Shown in pieces: positions 43,827 through 53,133 of a stretch of DNA of 64,000 nucleotides; within the stretch, counting starts at the first letter, position 1, and the number at the start of each line of letters is the position of its first letter. The notes under the pieces are model-generated. The model searched no databases, was not told the origin of the DNA, and worked only from the letters and a program-made list of their open reading frames with translations. The stretch covers positions 2,728,001 through 2,792,000 of the forward strand of contig NZ_CP147520.1 of assembly GCF_037201975.1 (NCBI RefSeq), in the 5' to 3' direction. Made by a program: the position numbers and the translations under genes. Origin of the DNA: Streptomyces sp. TG1A-60 (GTDB lineage Bacteria > Actinomycetota > Actinomycetes > Streptomycetales > Streptomycetaceae).

Positions 43827-46619
43827 ATGAAGCAGGAGAGCGTGCACCCCGATGACGCGGCGGGCACCTCTGACGCCTCGTCGCGCCCGGGCACCGCCGA
43901 CGGGGAAGGCAAGGGCACCGAAGAGGTCTCGGAGAAGGACTCCGGCACCGCCGAGCCGCCGGCCGAAGCGGCCTCCCCCACGGCGCACGAGAACGAGGAA
44001 CAGCGGGCTGAGACCGACCCGGAGGACGCCCAGCCCGAGGAGGTCGAGGGTGACGAACCACTGCTCCCCGCGCGCGTACACCGCCCCTCCGACCTCATGC
44101 GGCTGTCGGTCGGCATTCTCGGGATCATCGTCCTGCTGGCGATCGCCGCGTTCGCCCACGGCACCACCTCCGGACTCGAACAGGACATCAGCAAGGGCAC
44201 GGGGCAGGCGCCCGATCTCCTGATCAAGCTCGCGGGCCTCGGATCGAGCATCGCGATCCTGCTGGTGCCGGTCGCCTTCGCGATCGAACGGCTGATCAAG
44301 CGGGACGGGCTGCGCATCGCCGACGGCGTGCTCGCGGCGGTCCTGGCGCACGGAGTGACGCTGGCGACCGACCTGTGGGTCGCCCGGGCCGCCCCGGGCT
44401 CGATCCAGGAAGCGCTCACCCAGCCCTCACCGGGAGACATCCACGCCCTCACCGACCCGGTGCACGGCTATCTCGCGCCGGTCATCGCCTATATGACCGC
44501 CGTCGGCATGTCGCGCAGACCGCGCTGGCGGGCCGTGCTGTGGATCGTGCTGCTGCTGGACGCCTTCTCGATGCTGGTCACCGGCTACACCACACCGTTC
44601 TCCATCATCCTGACGGTGTTGATCGGCTGGACCGTCGCCTACGGGACGCTGTACGCGGTCGGCTCGCCGAACGTGCGCCCGACGGGCCGGACCCTGATTG
44701 CGGGCCTCCGGCGGGTCGGCTTCAAGCCCGTGAGCGCGGCGCGCGAGGAGGTCCCGGAGACGACGGAAGGCGGCGACCGGGGCCGCCGGTACTTCGTGAC
44801 GCTGGAGGACGGCCCGCCCCTGGACGTCACCGTCGTCGACCGGGAGCAGCAGGCACAGGGCTTCTTCTACCGCGTCTGGCGGCGGCTGACGCTGCGCGGC
44901 ATCACCACACGCCGCAGCCTGCAGTCTCTGCGCCAGGCACTGGAGCAGGAGGCCCTCCTCGCATACGCCGCCATCGCGGCCGGCGCCAACGCGCCCAAAC
45001 TGATCGCGACCTCCGAACTCGGGCCGGACGCCGTGATGCTCGTGTACGAGCACACCGGCGGTCGCACGCTGGACTCCCTGGCGGACGACGAGGTCACCGA
45101 CGACCTGATGTCCGACACTTGGCACCAGGTGAAGGCGCTGCAGTCCCGGCGCATCGCGCACCGCAGGCTCGTGGGCGACGCGATTCTGGTGGACCGTTCC
45201 GGCATGGTGATCCTCACCGATCTGCGCGTCGGGGAGATCGCGGCCGGCGACCTCGTGCTGCGCATGGATGTCTCCCAGCTGCTGACGACGCTGGGTCTGC
45301 GGGTGGGCGCCGAGCGCGCGGTCGCCTCGGCGGTGAGCGTGCTCGGGCCGGACGCGGTGGCCGGCTGCCTGCCGATGCTGCAGCCCATCGCGCTGTCGCG
45401 CTCCACGCGCGGGACCCTGCGCAGGCTGGCCCGGGAGCGTGCGGAGCGCGAGCGCGAGGCGGTCCTGGACGCCTCCCGGTTGGCCAAGCAGGCCCATGCG
45501 GAGGAGCACAAGGAGGCCGCCGAGCCCGGCAAGGCCGACAAGAAGGCCGTACGGGCCGAGCAGCGGGCCGAGAAGAGGGCGATCGTCGAGGCCCTGGAGG
45601 AGGCCCGCGAGGAGGATCTGCTTACCCAGATCCGCCACCAGGTGCTGCTGATCAGGCCCCAGGCACCGGTCGAACCAGCCCGGCTGGAGCGGGTCAAGCC
45701 GCGCACACTGATCAGCCTCATCGCCGGTGCGATCGGCGCGTACTTCCTGCTGACCCAGCTCACCCACATCAAGTTCGGGCCGCTCATCGAGAACGCCGAG
45801 TGGGGCTGGGTCGCCGCGGCCGCGCTCTTCTCCGCCCTGAGCTATGTGGCCGCGGCGATGAGCCTGCTGGGCTTCGTGCCGGAGCGGGTGCCGTTCCTGC
45901 GAACAGTGGCGGCGCAGGTCGCCGGGTCCTTCGTGAAGATCGTGGCGCCGGCGGCGGTGGGCGGGGTGGCCCTCAACACACGCTTCCTGCAGCGTGCGGG
46001 GGTGCGGCCCGGCCTCGCGGTGGCGAGTGTCGGCGCGTCGCAGCTGTTCGGGCTGGGCTGCCACATCCTGATGCTGCTCGCCTTCGGTTACCTGACCGGA
46101 ACCGAGAAGACCCCGTCCCTGTCGCCGTCCCGCACCGTCATCGCGGGCCTGTTGACGGTCGCGGTGCTCGTCCTGGTGGTGACCTCGATCCCGTTCCTGC
46201 GCAAGTTCGTCGTCACGCGCGTGCGGTCGCTCTTCGCCGGTGTCGTACCACGCATGCTCGACGTACTCCAACGGCCGCAGAAGCTGATCACCGGCATCGG
46301 CGGCATGCTGCTCCTCACCGGCTGTTTCGTGATGTGCCTGGACGCCTCGATCCGCGCCTTCGGCAGCGAGAACGCCTCGGTCAGCCTCGCCAGCGTCGCC
46401 GTCGTCTTCCTCGCGGGCAACGCGCTGGGTTCCGCAGCGCCCACGCCGGGCGGTGTGGGCGCCGTCGAGGCCACCCTGACGGTCGGGCTGACCGCCGTGG
46501 GGCTCCCCCTGGAGGTCGCCGCGCCCGCGGTACTGCTCTTCCGCCTGCTGACCCTGTGGCTGCCCGTGCTGCCGGGGTGGCTGGCCTTCAACCAGTTGTC
46601 ACGCAAGGAAGCCCTGTAG
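43827..46619 (+). CDS. Kinase-like domain fused to YbhN/LPG-synthase-type flippase domain
   Basis: A 930-residue membrane protein. Residues 1-85 are acidic and disordered. About five membrane segments follow (roughly 90-260). Next is a kinase-like soluble domain (about 290-520) with MLVYEHTGGRTLDSL, HRRLVGDAILVDRSG and ILTDLRVGEI in place of active-site HGDLHxxN and DFG, so it looks degenerate. A charged coiled-coil (DKKAVRAEQRAEKRA) then leads to the C-terminal lysylphosphatidylglycerol-synthase-type membrane domain (about 625-925; AAPTPGGVGAVEATL is its signature). Related domains move lipids or polyprenyl-linked sugars; the substrate is unknown. ATG 43827 or GTG 43803. Confidence 0.85.
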   Translation: MKQESVHPDDAAGTSDASSRPGTADGEGKGTEEVSEKDSGTAEPPAEAASPTAHENEEQRAETDPEDAQPEEVEGDEPLLPARVHRPSDLMRLSVGILGIIVLLAIAAFAHGTTSGLEQDISKGTGQAPDLLIKLAGLGSSIAILLVPVAFAIERLIKRDGLRIADGVLAAVLAHGVTLATDLWVARAAPGSIQEALTQPSPGDIHALTDPVHGYLAPVIAYMTAVGMSRRPRWRAVLWIVLLLDAFSMLVTGYTTPFSIILTVLIGWTVAYGTLYAVGSPNVRPTGRTLIAGLRRVGFKPVSAAREEVPETTEGGDRGRRYFVTLEDGPPLDVTVVDREQQAQGFFYRVWRRLTLRGITTRRSLQSLRQALEQEALLAYAAIAAGANAPKLIATSELGPDAVMLVYEHTGGRTLDSLADDEVTDDLMSDTWHQVKALQSRRIAHRRLVGDAILVDRSGMVILTDLRVGEIAAGDLVLRMDVSQLLTTLGLRVGAERAVASAVSVLGPDAVAGCLPMLQPIALSRSTRGTLRRLARERAEREREAVLDASRLAKQAHAEEHKEAAEPGKADKKAVRAEQRAEKRAIVEALEEAREEDLLTQIRHQVLLIRPQAPVEPARLERVKPRTLISLIAGAIGAYFLLTQLTHIKFGPLIENAEWGWVAAAALFSALSYVAAAMSLLGFVPERVPFLRTVAAQVAGSFVKIVAPAAVGGVALNTRFLQRAGVRPGLAVASVGASQLFGLGCHILMLLAFGYLTGTEKTPSLSPSRTVIAGLLTVAVLVLVVTSIPFLRKFVVTRVRSLFAGVVPRMLDVLQRPQKLITGIGGMLLLTGCFVMCLDASIRAFGSENASVSLASVAVVFLAGNALGSAAPTPGGVGAVEATLTVGLTAVGLPLEVAAPAVLLFRLLTLWLPVLPGWLAFNQLSRKEAL

Positions 46620-46746
46620 CGCCTTCAAACGAGTGCGCGCGCGTGGCGTGCACACTCCAAGTCCACGCGAGGATCCGGTTGTCCCTGACTCACCCGCACG
46701 GCCCGCGCCCCGAGCGCGCCGACCCGGGCGGCTCCAGGATGGGGCC

Positions 46747-48297
46747 ATGCCCACCCCGCCCCGCCTGCGTGCCGTCGCCGTGACCGCCCTCGCCGTCCTG
46801 CTGTCCCTGTCGGCGGCGGGCTGCGGCGACGAGGCCAAGGGCGACGACGAGGAGCTGACCGCCCAGAACCCGAGCTGGAAGAAGTGCGAGGCACCGTCGG
46901 AGTCCCAGGGCGGCGGTACCGCGCCCTCGCCGCTGCCGGACGGCGACGTGTGGCAGTGCGCGACCATGAAGGCTCCCCTCGACTGGGACGAGCCCGAAGG
47001 CGCCACCATACCCATCGCGCTGATCCGGGCCCGGTCCAGCGGCCCCGAGGACCAGCGCATCGGCTCGCTCGTCTTCAACTTCGGCGGCCCCGGCGGCTCG
47101 GGCGTGAGGGCGCTCCCCGCCTTCGGCGCGGACTACGCGAAACTGCGCACCCGTTACGACCTGGTGAGCTTCGACCCACGTGGCGTCGGCCGCAGCTCGG
47201 GCGTCGAGTGCCAGGACGACGAGGAACTCGACGAGTACTTCCAGCAGGACGGCACTCCCGACGACACGGCCGAGCGGGCAGAGCTCCTCGACAGCACGAA
47301 GACGTTCAACTCCGCCTGCGAGAAGAACTCAGGCAAGATCCTCCCGCACGTCCGCACCACGGACGCGGCCCGCGACCTGGATCTCATACGCCAGGTCCTC
47401 GGCGACGACAAACTGCACTACTTCGGCATCTCCTACGGCACCGAACTCGGCGGCGTCTACGCCCACCTGTTCCCGGACAACGTGGGGCGGGCCGTGTTCG
47501 ACGCGGTGGTCGACCCGACCCAGACAGTGGAGCAGGGCACGCTCGGACAGGCCGAGGGCTTCCAGCTGGCGCTCGACAACTACGCGCGGGACTGTGTGTC
47601 GAAGGTGGAGGACTGCCCGGTCGGCGACACCGAGCAGGACGTCGAGAACCGGATCAGCAAACTGCTCGACGACCTCGACACCAAGCCGATCACCGGAATC
47701 TTTCCCCGCGACCTGACGCAGTCGGCCGCGACGACCGGCATCGCCCAGGCCCTGTACTCCCAGGACTTCTGGCCGTATCTGACGGCGGGCCTGGAACAGG
47801 CGTACGACGGGGACGGCCGTCTGCTGATGCTGCTGTCCGACTCGATGAACGGGCGCAGCGAGAACGGCGAGTACAGCAACCTCGCCGCGGCGCACGTCTC
47901 CATCAACTGCGCGGACGACAAGCCGCGCTACACCACCGAGGACGTGGAGGCGAAGCTGGCCGAGTTCCGGGCGGCCTCTCCAGTCTTCGGTGAGTGGCTG
48001 GCCTGGTCCCTGCTCACCTGCACCGACTGGGCCGTCGCCGGTGCGGCCGACCACCCGGATGTGCGAGCCCCGGGCTCCGCACCCATCCTCGTGATCGGGA
48101 ACACAGGTGACCCGGCCACACCGTACGAGGGCGCGCGGAGGATGGCGGAGGAGCTCGGAGCGGGAGTCGGTGTCGAGCTGACCTACAAGGGGCAGGGGCA
48201 CGGTGCGTACGGCAGCGGGAACGCGTGTGTGCAGACGGCCGTGGACGGCTACCTGCTGACGGGGGAGGTACCGAAAGCCGGCACGGTCTGCCAGTAA
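46747..48297 (+). CDS. Secreted tripeptidyl aminopeptidase-type alpha/beta hydrolase lipoprotein
   Basis: A 516-residue exported hydrolase. The signal peptide ends in a lipobox (LSLSAAGCGD), so it is probably a lipoprotein. The fold is the streptomycete tripeptidyl/prolyl aminopeptidase type. Oxyanion region NFGGPGGSGV, nucleophile Ser in FGISYGTELGG, acid Asp in GNTGDPATPYEG and His in GQGHGAYGSG form the triad. The likely role is N-terminal trimming of extracellular peptides. ATG at 46747. A close paralogue follows in tandem after 117 bp. Confidence 0.88.
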   Translation: MPTPPRLRAVAVTALAVLLSLSAAGCGDEAKGDDEELTAQNPSWKKCEAPSESQGGGTAPSPLPDGDVWQCATMKAPLDWDEPEGATIPIALIRARSSGPEDQRIGSLVFNFGGPGGSGVRALPAFGADYAKLRTRYDLVSFDPRGVGRSSGVECQDDEELDEYFQQDGTPDDTAERAELLDSTKTFNSACEKNSGKILPHVRTTDAARDLDLIRQVLGDDKLHYFGISYGTELGGVYAHLFPDNVGRAVFDAVVDPTQTVEQGTLGQAEGFQLALDNYARDCVSKVEDCPVGDTEQDVENRISKLLDDLDTKPITGIFPRDLTQSAATTGIAQALYSQDFWPYLTAGLEQAYDGDGRLLMLLSDSMNGRSENGEYSNLAAAHVSINCADDKPRYTTEDVEAKLAEFRAASPVFGEWLAWSLLTCTDWAVAGAADHPDVRAPGSAPILVIGNTGDPATPYEGARRMAEELGAGVGVELTYKGQGHGAYGSGNACVQTAVDGYLLTGEVPKAGTVCQ

Positions 48298-48314
48298 AAA
48301 TGCAGGTCAGAGGG

Positions 48315-48323
48315 TTATCCACA
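48315..48323 (+). promoter_or_regulatory. DnaA-box-like site 3
   Basis: TTATCCACA, a perfect consensus DnaA box, between the two tandem hydrolase genes and 92 bp upstream of the second start. Extended context GGTTATCCACAGGCGA. Confidence 0.45.
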
Positions 48324-48414
48324 GGCGATCTCGGCGTTCACGGCAGTCCGCCTACCATGGCATCACCGCCATTCGCGACATGCGGCGGACGGTATCCGAG
48401 AGGGAGACGTGCTC

Positions 48415-49923
48415 ATGACGCGATTGCCACGGGGAGCGGGAGCGGCTCTGGCCGCCGCCGTGCTGCTGATCGCCGGCTGTAGCGGCGGCACGGACGGCGG
48501 AGCGGGCGACGGAAAGGCCTCGGCCTCTTCGCTCGCCTCCCAGAAGCTCGACTGGGCACGCTGCAAGGCGACTGCGGAGGGCCCGGAACCGGGCGGCGAC
48601 TGGCAGTGCGCGACGCTGACTGTGCCGCTGGACTACACGAACCCGGGCAGCGAGACGATCGGGCTCGCGGTGATCCGCAGCAAGGCGACGGGCGACGACG
48701 GCGAACGTCTCGGCTCGCTCCTGTTCAACTTCGGCGGGCCCGGCGGCTCCGGCGTCTCCATGCTGCCGTCGTACGCCGGGCTCACGGGCGAACTGCACGA
48801 GCGGTACGACCTGGTGAGCTTCGATCCGCGTGGCGTCGCCGCGAGCGAGGGAGTGCGCTGCCGCAGCGACAAGGAGATCCAGGCGAGGGAGTCGGTGGAC
48901 GCCACACCGGACGACCCTAGCGAGGAGACGGCCTTCTTCGAGGACGCGGCCGACTTCGGCGCGGGCTGCGAGAAGGCTGCGGGCAAGCTGCTGTCCCATG
49001 TCTCGACCGCCGAGACGGCCCGCGACATGGACCTCATGCGCCAGGTCCTCGGCGACAAGAAGCTGCACTACTTCGGCATCTCGTACGGCACCGAACTCGG
49101 CGGCGTCTACGCCCACCTGTTCCCGAAGAACGTGGGACGCATGGTCCTGGACGCGGTGGTCGACCCGACCGCCGACACGACAGGCCACGCGAGGAACCAG
49201 GCGCTGGGCTTCCAGCGTGCCCTGGACAATTACCTCAGGTCCACGGGCCAGGACCCGGAGGAGGGCACACGGAAGATCGTGGACCTGCTGGACCGGATCG
49301 ACACCGAACCGCTGGCGACGACGTCCGGCCGCGAGCTCACCCAGACGCTGGCGATCACCGGGATCGTCCTGCCGCTCTACAGCGAGCAGAGCTGGCCCAC
49401 CCTGACCAGCGCGCTCGACGCGGCGGAGGACGGCGACGGCACCGAACTGCTCGCGCTGGCCGACGGCTACAACGAGCGTGACCCCTCGGGCCGCTACGGC
49501 ACGACGACCCACTCGCAACGGGCCATATCGTGCTTGGACCAGAAGCAGCGGCCGACACCTCAGGAGACGAAGAAGCTGCTGCCCGAATTCCGGAGGATCT
49601 CGCCCGTCTTCGGCGAGTTCCTCGGCTGGGACACCGCGGGCTGGTGCCACGACTGGCCGGTGCCCGGACTGACGGACTCACCGGAGGTGAGCGCTCCGGG
49701 AGCGGCACCCGTTCTCGTGGTGGGCAACACCGGGGACCCGGCGACGCCCTACGAAGGCGCACAGAAGATGGCCGAGGAGCTGGGCGAGGGTGTCGGTGTG
49801 GTGCTCACCTGGAAGGGCGAGGGCCATGGGGCGTACGGCAGCGGCAGCCGCTGTGTCGACTCGACAGTGAACGCGTATCTGATGGCCGGGGCGGTGCCGA
49901 AGGACGGCAAGGTCTGCACGTAG
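48415..49923 (+). CDS. Second tripeptidyl aminopeptidase-type lipoprotein hydrolase
   Basis: A 502-residue paralogue of the preceding gene, with the same lipobox signal peptide (AVLLIAGCSGG). The triad is complete: NFGGPGGSGV, FGISYGTELGG, GNTGDPATPYEG, GEGHGAYGSG. Large blocks are near identical to the first copy, including LHYFGISYGTELGGVYAHLF, so a tandem duplication is likely. The ATG at 48415 follows GGGAG. The N-terminal mature region and the loops differ, which may alter specificity. Confidence 0.88.
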   Translation: MTRLPRGAGAALAAAVLLIAGCSGGTDGGAGDGKASASSLASQKLDWARCKATAEGPEPGGDWQCATLTVPLDYTNPGSETIGLAVIRSKATGDDGERLGSLLFNFGGPGGSGVSMLPSYAGLTGELHERYDLVSFDPRGVAASEGVRCRSDKEIQARESVDATPDDPSEETAFFEDAADFGAGCEKAAGKLLSHVSTAETARDMDLMRQVLGDKKLHYFGISYGTELGGVYAHLFPKNVGRMVLDAVVDPTADTTGHARNQALGFQRALDNYLRSTGQDPEEGTRKIVDLLDRIDTEPLATTSGRELTQTLAITGIVLPLYSEQSWPTLTSALDAAEDGDGTELLALADGYNERDPSGRYGTTTHSQRAISCLDQKQRPTPQETKKLLPEFRRISPVFGEFLGWDTAGWCHDWPVPGLTDSPEVSAPGAAPVLVVGNTGDPATPYEGAQKMAEELGEGVGVVLTWKGEGHGAYGSGSRCVDSTVNAYLMAGAVPKDGKVCT

Positions 49924-49939
49924 CCGGCCCCGCGACGGC

Positions 49940-49982
49940 AAGGGGCCCGGCACCCGTGGCGCCGAGCCCCTTCCCGGAAGGC
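49940..49982. terminator. Bidirectional terminator
   Basis: AAGGGGC (49940-49946) pairs with GCCCCTT (49976-49982), extended by an inner CGGC/GCCG, between the convergent hydrolase and moeZ genes. Confidence 0.65.
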
Positions 49983-49988
49983 CTGTGT

Positions 49989-51167
49989 CTAGTAGACCGG
50001 CTTCTGCGGCTCGATCTGGTTGACCCAGCCGATCACACCGCCGCCGACGTGGACCGCGTCGGCGAAGCCCGCCGACTTCAGGACGGCGAGGACTTCCGCA
50101 CTGCGGACACCCGTCTTGCAGTGCAGGACGATCTTCTTGTCCTGCGGAAGGGCCTCCAGGGCGGTGCCCATCAGGAACTCGTTCTTCGGGATCAGCCTGG
50201 CGCCCGGGATGGAGACGATCTCGTACTCGTTGATCTCCCGGACATCGATGATCTCGATGTTCTCGCCGTCATCGATCCACTCCTTGAGCTGCTTGGGAGT
50301 GATGGTCGAACCGGCGGCCGCCTCCTGGGCCTCCTCGGAGACGACGCCGCAGAAGGCCTCGTAGTCGATGAGCTCGGTGACGGTGGGGTTCTCGCCGCAG
50401 ACCGCGCAGTTCGGGTCCTTGCGGACCCTGACCTGGCGGTACTGCATCTCCAGGGCGTCGTAGATCATCAGGCGACCGACCAGCGGCTCGCCCGTGCCGG
50501 TGAGGACCTTGATGGCCTCGGTGACCTGGATGGAGCCGATGGACGCGCACAGCACACCGAGGACGCCGCCCTCGGCGCAGGAGGGGACCATGCCCGGCGG
50601 CGGGGGCTCCGGGTAGAGGCAGCGGTAGCAGGGGCCGTGTTCGGACCAGAAGACGGAGGCCTGGCCGTCGAAGCGGTAGATCGAGCCCCAGACGTACGGC
50701 TTGTTGAGCAGCACACAGGCGTCGTTGACCAGGTAACGGGTCGCGAAGTTGTCGGTTCCGTCGACGATCAGGTCGTACTGGCTGAAGATGTCCATCACGT
50801 TCTCGGCCTCAAGCCGCTCTTCGTGGAGGATCACGTTCACGTACGGGTTGATGCCGAGGACGGAGTCGCGCGCGGACTCGGCCTTGGATCGGCCGATGTC
50901 GGCCTGGCTGTGGATGATCTGACGCTGCAGGTTCGACTCGTCGACCTCGTCGAACTCCACGATGCCGAGCGTCCCGACGCCCGCCGCGGCCAGGTACATC
51001 AGCGCCGGCGAGCCCAGGCCGCCGGCGCCCACACAGAGCACCTTGGCGTTCTTCAGCCGCTTCTGCCCGTCCATCCCGACGTCGGGGATGATCAGGTGGC
51101 GGGAGTACCTGCGGACCTCGTCTACGGTGAGCTCGGAAGCGGGCTCGACCAGGGGTGGCAGCGACAC
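49989..51167 (-). CDS. moeZ: Adenylyltransferase/sulfurtransferase MoeZ
   Basis: A 392-residue E1-like plus rhodanese enzyme. It adenylates and thiocarboxylates the C-terminal Gly-Gly of small sulfur carriers for molybdopterin, thiamine or cysteine synthesis. The E1 domain shows VGAGGLGSPALMYLAAAG, DxDxVxxSNLQRQ-type EFDEVDESNLQRQ and zinc cysteines CYRC and CAVC. The C-terminal rhodanese (about 285-392) has the active loop HCKTGVRS. ATG at 51167. MoaD activation would link it to the moaE gene at 18 kb. Confidence 0.93.
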   Translation of the reverse strand: MSLPPLVEPASELTVDEVRRYSRHLIIPDVGMDGQKRLKNAKVLCVGAGGLGSPALMYLAAAGVGTLGIVEFDEVDESNLQRQIIHSQADIGRSKAESARDSVLGINPYVNVILHEERLEAENVMDIFSQYDLIVDGTDNFATRYLVNDACVLLNKPYVWGSIYRFDGQASVFWSEHGPCYRCLYPEPPPPGMVPSCAEGGVLGVLCASIGSIQVTEAIKVLTGTGEPLVGRLMIYDALEMQYRQVRVRKDPNCAVCGENPTVTELIDYEAFCGVVSEEAQEAAAGSTITPKQLKEWIDDGENIEIIDVREINEYEIVSIPGARLIPKNEFLMGTALEALPQDKKIVLHCKTGVRSAEVLAVLKSAGFADAVHVGGGVIGWVNQIEPQKPVY

Positions 51168-51230
51168 GGGGACTCCGTTGGTCGGTCAATCACTACAGTT
51201 GTTCTCCCCGTAACACTGCCACGCCCTTTT

Positions 51231-51980
51231 TCATTCCGAGACACCCGTTCCAACCAGCGAGACGATTTCGTCCCAGTAGCCGGGCATCGTCTCCCAGGGG
51301 TCCATCCGCCCGCCGCGGTCCATACGGTCGGTGAAGTAGATCGTGGCGGCGCCCTGCCAACGGGCGATGCGCAGTGCCTCGTCGAGGTGGCCGCGCGGGA
51401 CACCGTGGACGAAGTGGCAGAAGCGCTCGGGCGGATGGTCGGCGGTCCATTCGGCCACCTGCGACCAGCGGTAGCCGCTCCAGGGGCCGGAGAAGGTCAC
51501 CAGTTGGTCGGCGGTCTCGGCATATCCGGGATACGGGTGGGCGCCGTGGCCGAGGACGATGTGGCCGCCGCCGAGGAGCGTGCGGAGCGCGGTGACCGTG
51601 CGGTGGACCTCGGGAAGCGCGCCGCGCTCGGTGGGACAGCGGTCCAGGAGGAAGCCGTCGGCCTGGTACCAGTCGAGATACCGGCGTGCGTCGGAGACGG
51701 TCTCGCCGAAGGCGCGCGCCCCGTATGTCACGTCCAGGTGACCGAGGACCCGGACGCCCGCGTTCCGCAGCCGTCCGACGGCTTCCAGGCAGTGCGGGTC
51801 GGGGCGGGTGCCGGGACCGTCGGAGACGTTGAGGACGACCCAGTGCAGAGGGGCGCCGGGGCGGGTGAGTTCGCCCCATTCCAGCGGGGCGACAAGGGGG
51901 TGGGCATAGCCGGGGATGCCGAAGCCGTGACTCAAGCCGGTGCTCTCGGTGCCGGACGGGGCGGGGGTCAGATACGGCAT
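51231..51980 (-). CDS. Spherulin-4 family protein, glycoside-hydrolase-like TIM barrel
   Basis: A 249-residue protein of the spherulation-specific family 4, a TIM-barrel group related to polysaccharide-cleaving domains. Recognised from FGIPGYAHPLVAPLEW, HWVVLNVSDGPGTRPD, VLGHLDVTYGAR and FHxVHGVP-type FCHFVHGVPRGHLDEAL. There is no signal peptide, which is unusual for a glycan hydrolase and may mean non-classical export or a cytosolic role. The start overlaps the end of the epimerase gene by 13 bp, so they are co-expressed. Confidence 0.8.
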   Translation of the reverse strand: MPYLTPAPSGTESTGLSHGFGIPGYAHPLVAPLEWGELTRPGAPLHWVVLNVSDGPGTRPDPHCLEAVGRLRNAGVRVLGHLDVTYGARAFGETVSDARRYLDWYQADGFLLDRCPTERGALPEVHRTVTALRTLLGGGHIVLGHGAHPYPGYAETADQLVTFSGPWSGYRWSQVAEWTADHPPERFCHFVHGVPRGHLDEALRIARWQGAATIYFTDRMDRGGRMDPWETMPGYWDEIVSLVGTGVSE

Positions 51981-52933
51981 GCCGCCTCCATCCAGATGTC
52001 GGCGAGGGACTCCTCCAGGTTGATCCGGGGCCGCCAGCCGAGCCGGTCGCGGGCGGTGCGCACATCGGCCTGCTGCCAGCTGCCGCAGCCGTCCGGGTAG
52101 GGGTAGGGGTAGGAGACGGGGGCGGCGTGGTCCGGGTCGGGGCGGGGGTGGCCGATGGTCGGCCGGATGGGGCCCGGCGGGGCGTCGAGTTCATGGAGAG
52201 CGCCGCCGTAGCCGGCCACGCGGGCGAGGACGGCCGCCGTGTCACGGAGACGCACGGCACGGCCCGAGCCGATGTTGATCACGCCTTGGGCAGCGGACAG
52301 AGAGGCGGCGTGGACGGCGCGGGCGACGTCGCGTACGTCGACGAAGTCGCGCTGGACGCCGAGGCCGCCGAGTTTGAGTTCGCCGTCGCCGGACTGCATG
52401 GCGCGGCGCATGGCCTCGGCGAGGCGGCCGAGCGGGGAGCCGGCGGGGGTGCCCGGTCCGGCGGGCGAGAAGACACGGAGGACCACGGCGTCCAGGCCGG
52501 AGCCGAGGACGAGTTCGGTGGCGGCGAGCTTGCTCACTCCGTACGGGCCACCGGGGCGGGGCACGGCGTCCTCGGCGGTGGAGGAGCCGGGCTGGCTGGG
52601 GCCGTACTCTGCGCCGCAGCCGACCTGCACCAGGCGCGCCCCGCAGCCGCTGCGCCGCAGGGCCTCGCAGACGGTGGCGACGGCGACGGTGTTGTGCCGG
52701 GTGAGTTCGCGGGCGCCGCCACGGGTGGCTCCGGCGCAGTTGACGACGACTCCGGGGTGGACGGCGTCCAGGAAGCGGGTGAGCGCGCCGGGGCTGCCGG
52801 TGGCGAGGTCGAACCGTACGTCGGCGTCGTCGCCGCGGCCGAGTGCGGTGAGCTGGACGGCCGGGTCGGCGAGCAGGCGCTCGGCGACGAAGCGGCCGAG
52901 ATATCCGTTGGCTCCGATCAGCAGGACCCTCAT
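51968..52933 (-). CDS. NAD-dependent sugar epimerase/dehydratase
   Basis: A 321-residue extended SDR enzyme. The cofactor motif GANGYLGRFVAERLL is at the N-terminus and the catalytic YxxxK is present as GPYGVSKLAATE, with VQRDFVDVRDVARAV downstream. It probably acts on a nucleotide sugar (UDP-hexose epimerase type), but the substrate is not deducible. The ATG at 52933 follows GGGAG. It pairs with the spherulin-4 gene. A strong terminator separates it from the membrane-protein/glycosyltransferase pair upstream. Confidence 0.87.
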   Translation of the reverse strand: MRVLLIGANGYLGRFVAERLLADPAVQLTALGRGDDADVRFDLATGSPGALTRFLDAVHPGVVVNCAGATRGGARELTRHNTVAVATVCEALRRSGCGARLVQVGCGAEYGPSQPGSSTAEDAVPRPGGPYGVSKLAATELVLGSGLDAVVLRVFSPAGPGTPAGSPLGRLAEAMRRAMQSGDGELKLGGLGVQRDFVDVRDVARAVHAASLSAAQGVINIGSGRAVRLRDTAAVLARVAGYGGALHELDAPPGPIRPTIGHPRPDPDHAAPVSYPYPYPDGCGSWQQADVRTARDRLGWRPRINLEESLADIWMEAACRI

Positions 52934-53083
52934 CGGGCGGCTCCCGGGGCGGGCTCTCCGGTTCGGGAGGTGATCATCTGACGTTCTCCTTATGGGGTGG
53001 TGCCGTGGGTGATGACGTGGGGCCCGCGGTGTCGGCCCCGCGGGAGGAGACGCCCGGGACGGAGGTCCCGCGCGTCGGTCGGG

Positions 53084-53128
53084 CTCGGGCTTCGCGGGGC
53101 GGTGTGTCGCCGCCCCGCGAAGCCCGAG
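53084..53128 (-). terminator. Very strong hairpin terminator
   Basis: Perfect 19-bp stem, CTCGGGCTTCGCGGGGCGG at 53084-53102 and complement at 53110-53128, with a 7-nt loop, 6 bp past the stop of the membrane-protein gene. Confidence 0.85.
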
Positions 53129-53133
53129 GCGGG

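Noticed and set aside
49530..52100. 856-codon plus-strand frame over moeZ and spherulin genes
   Set aside because: Antisense of moeZ, which is unambiguous.
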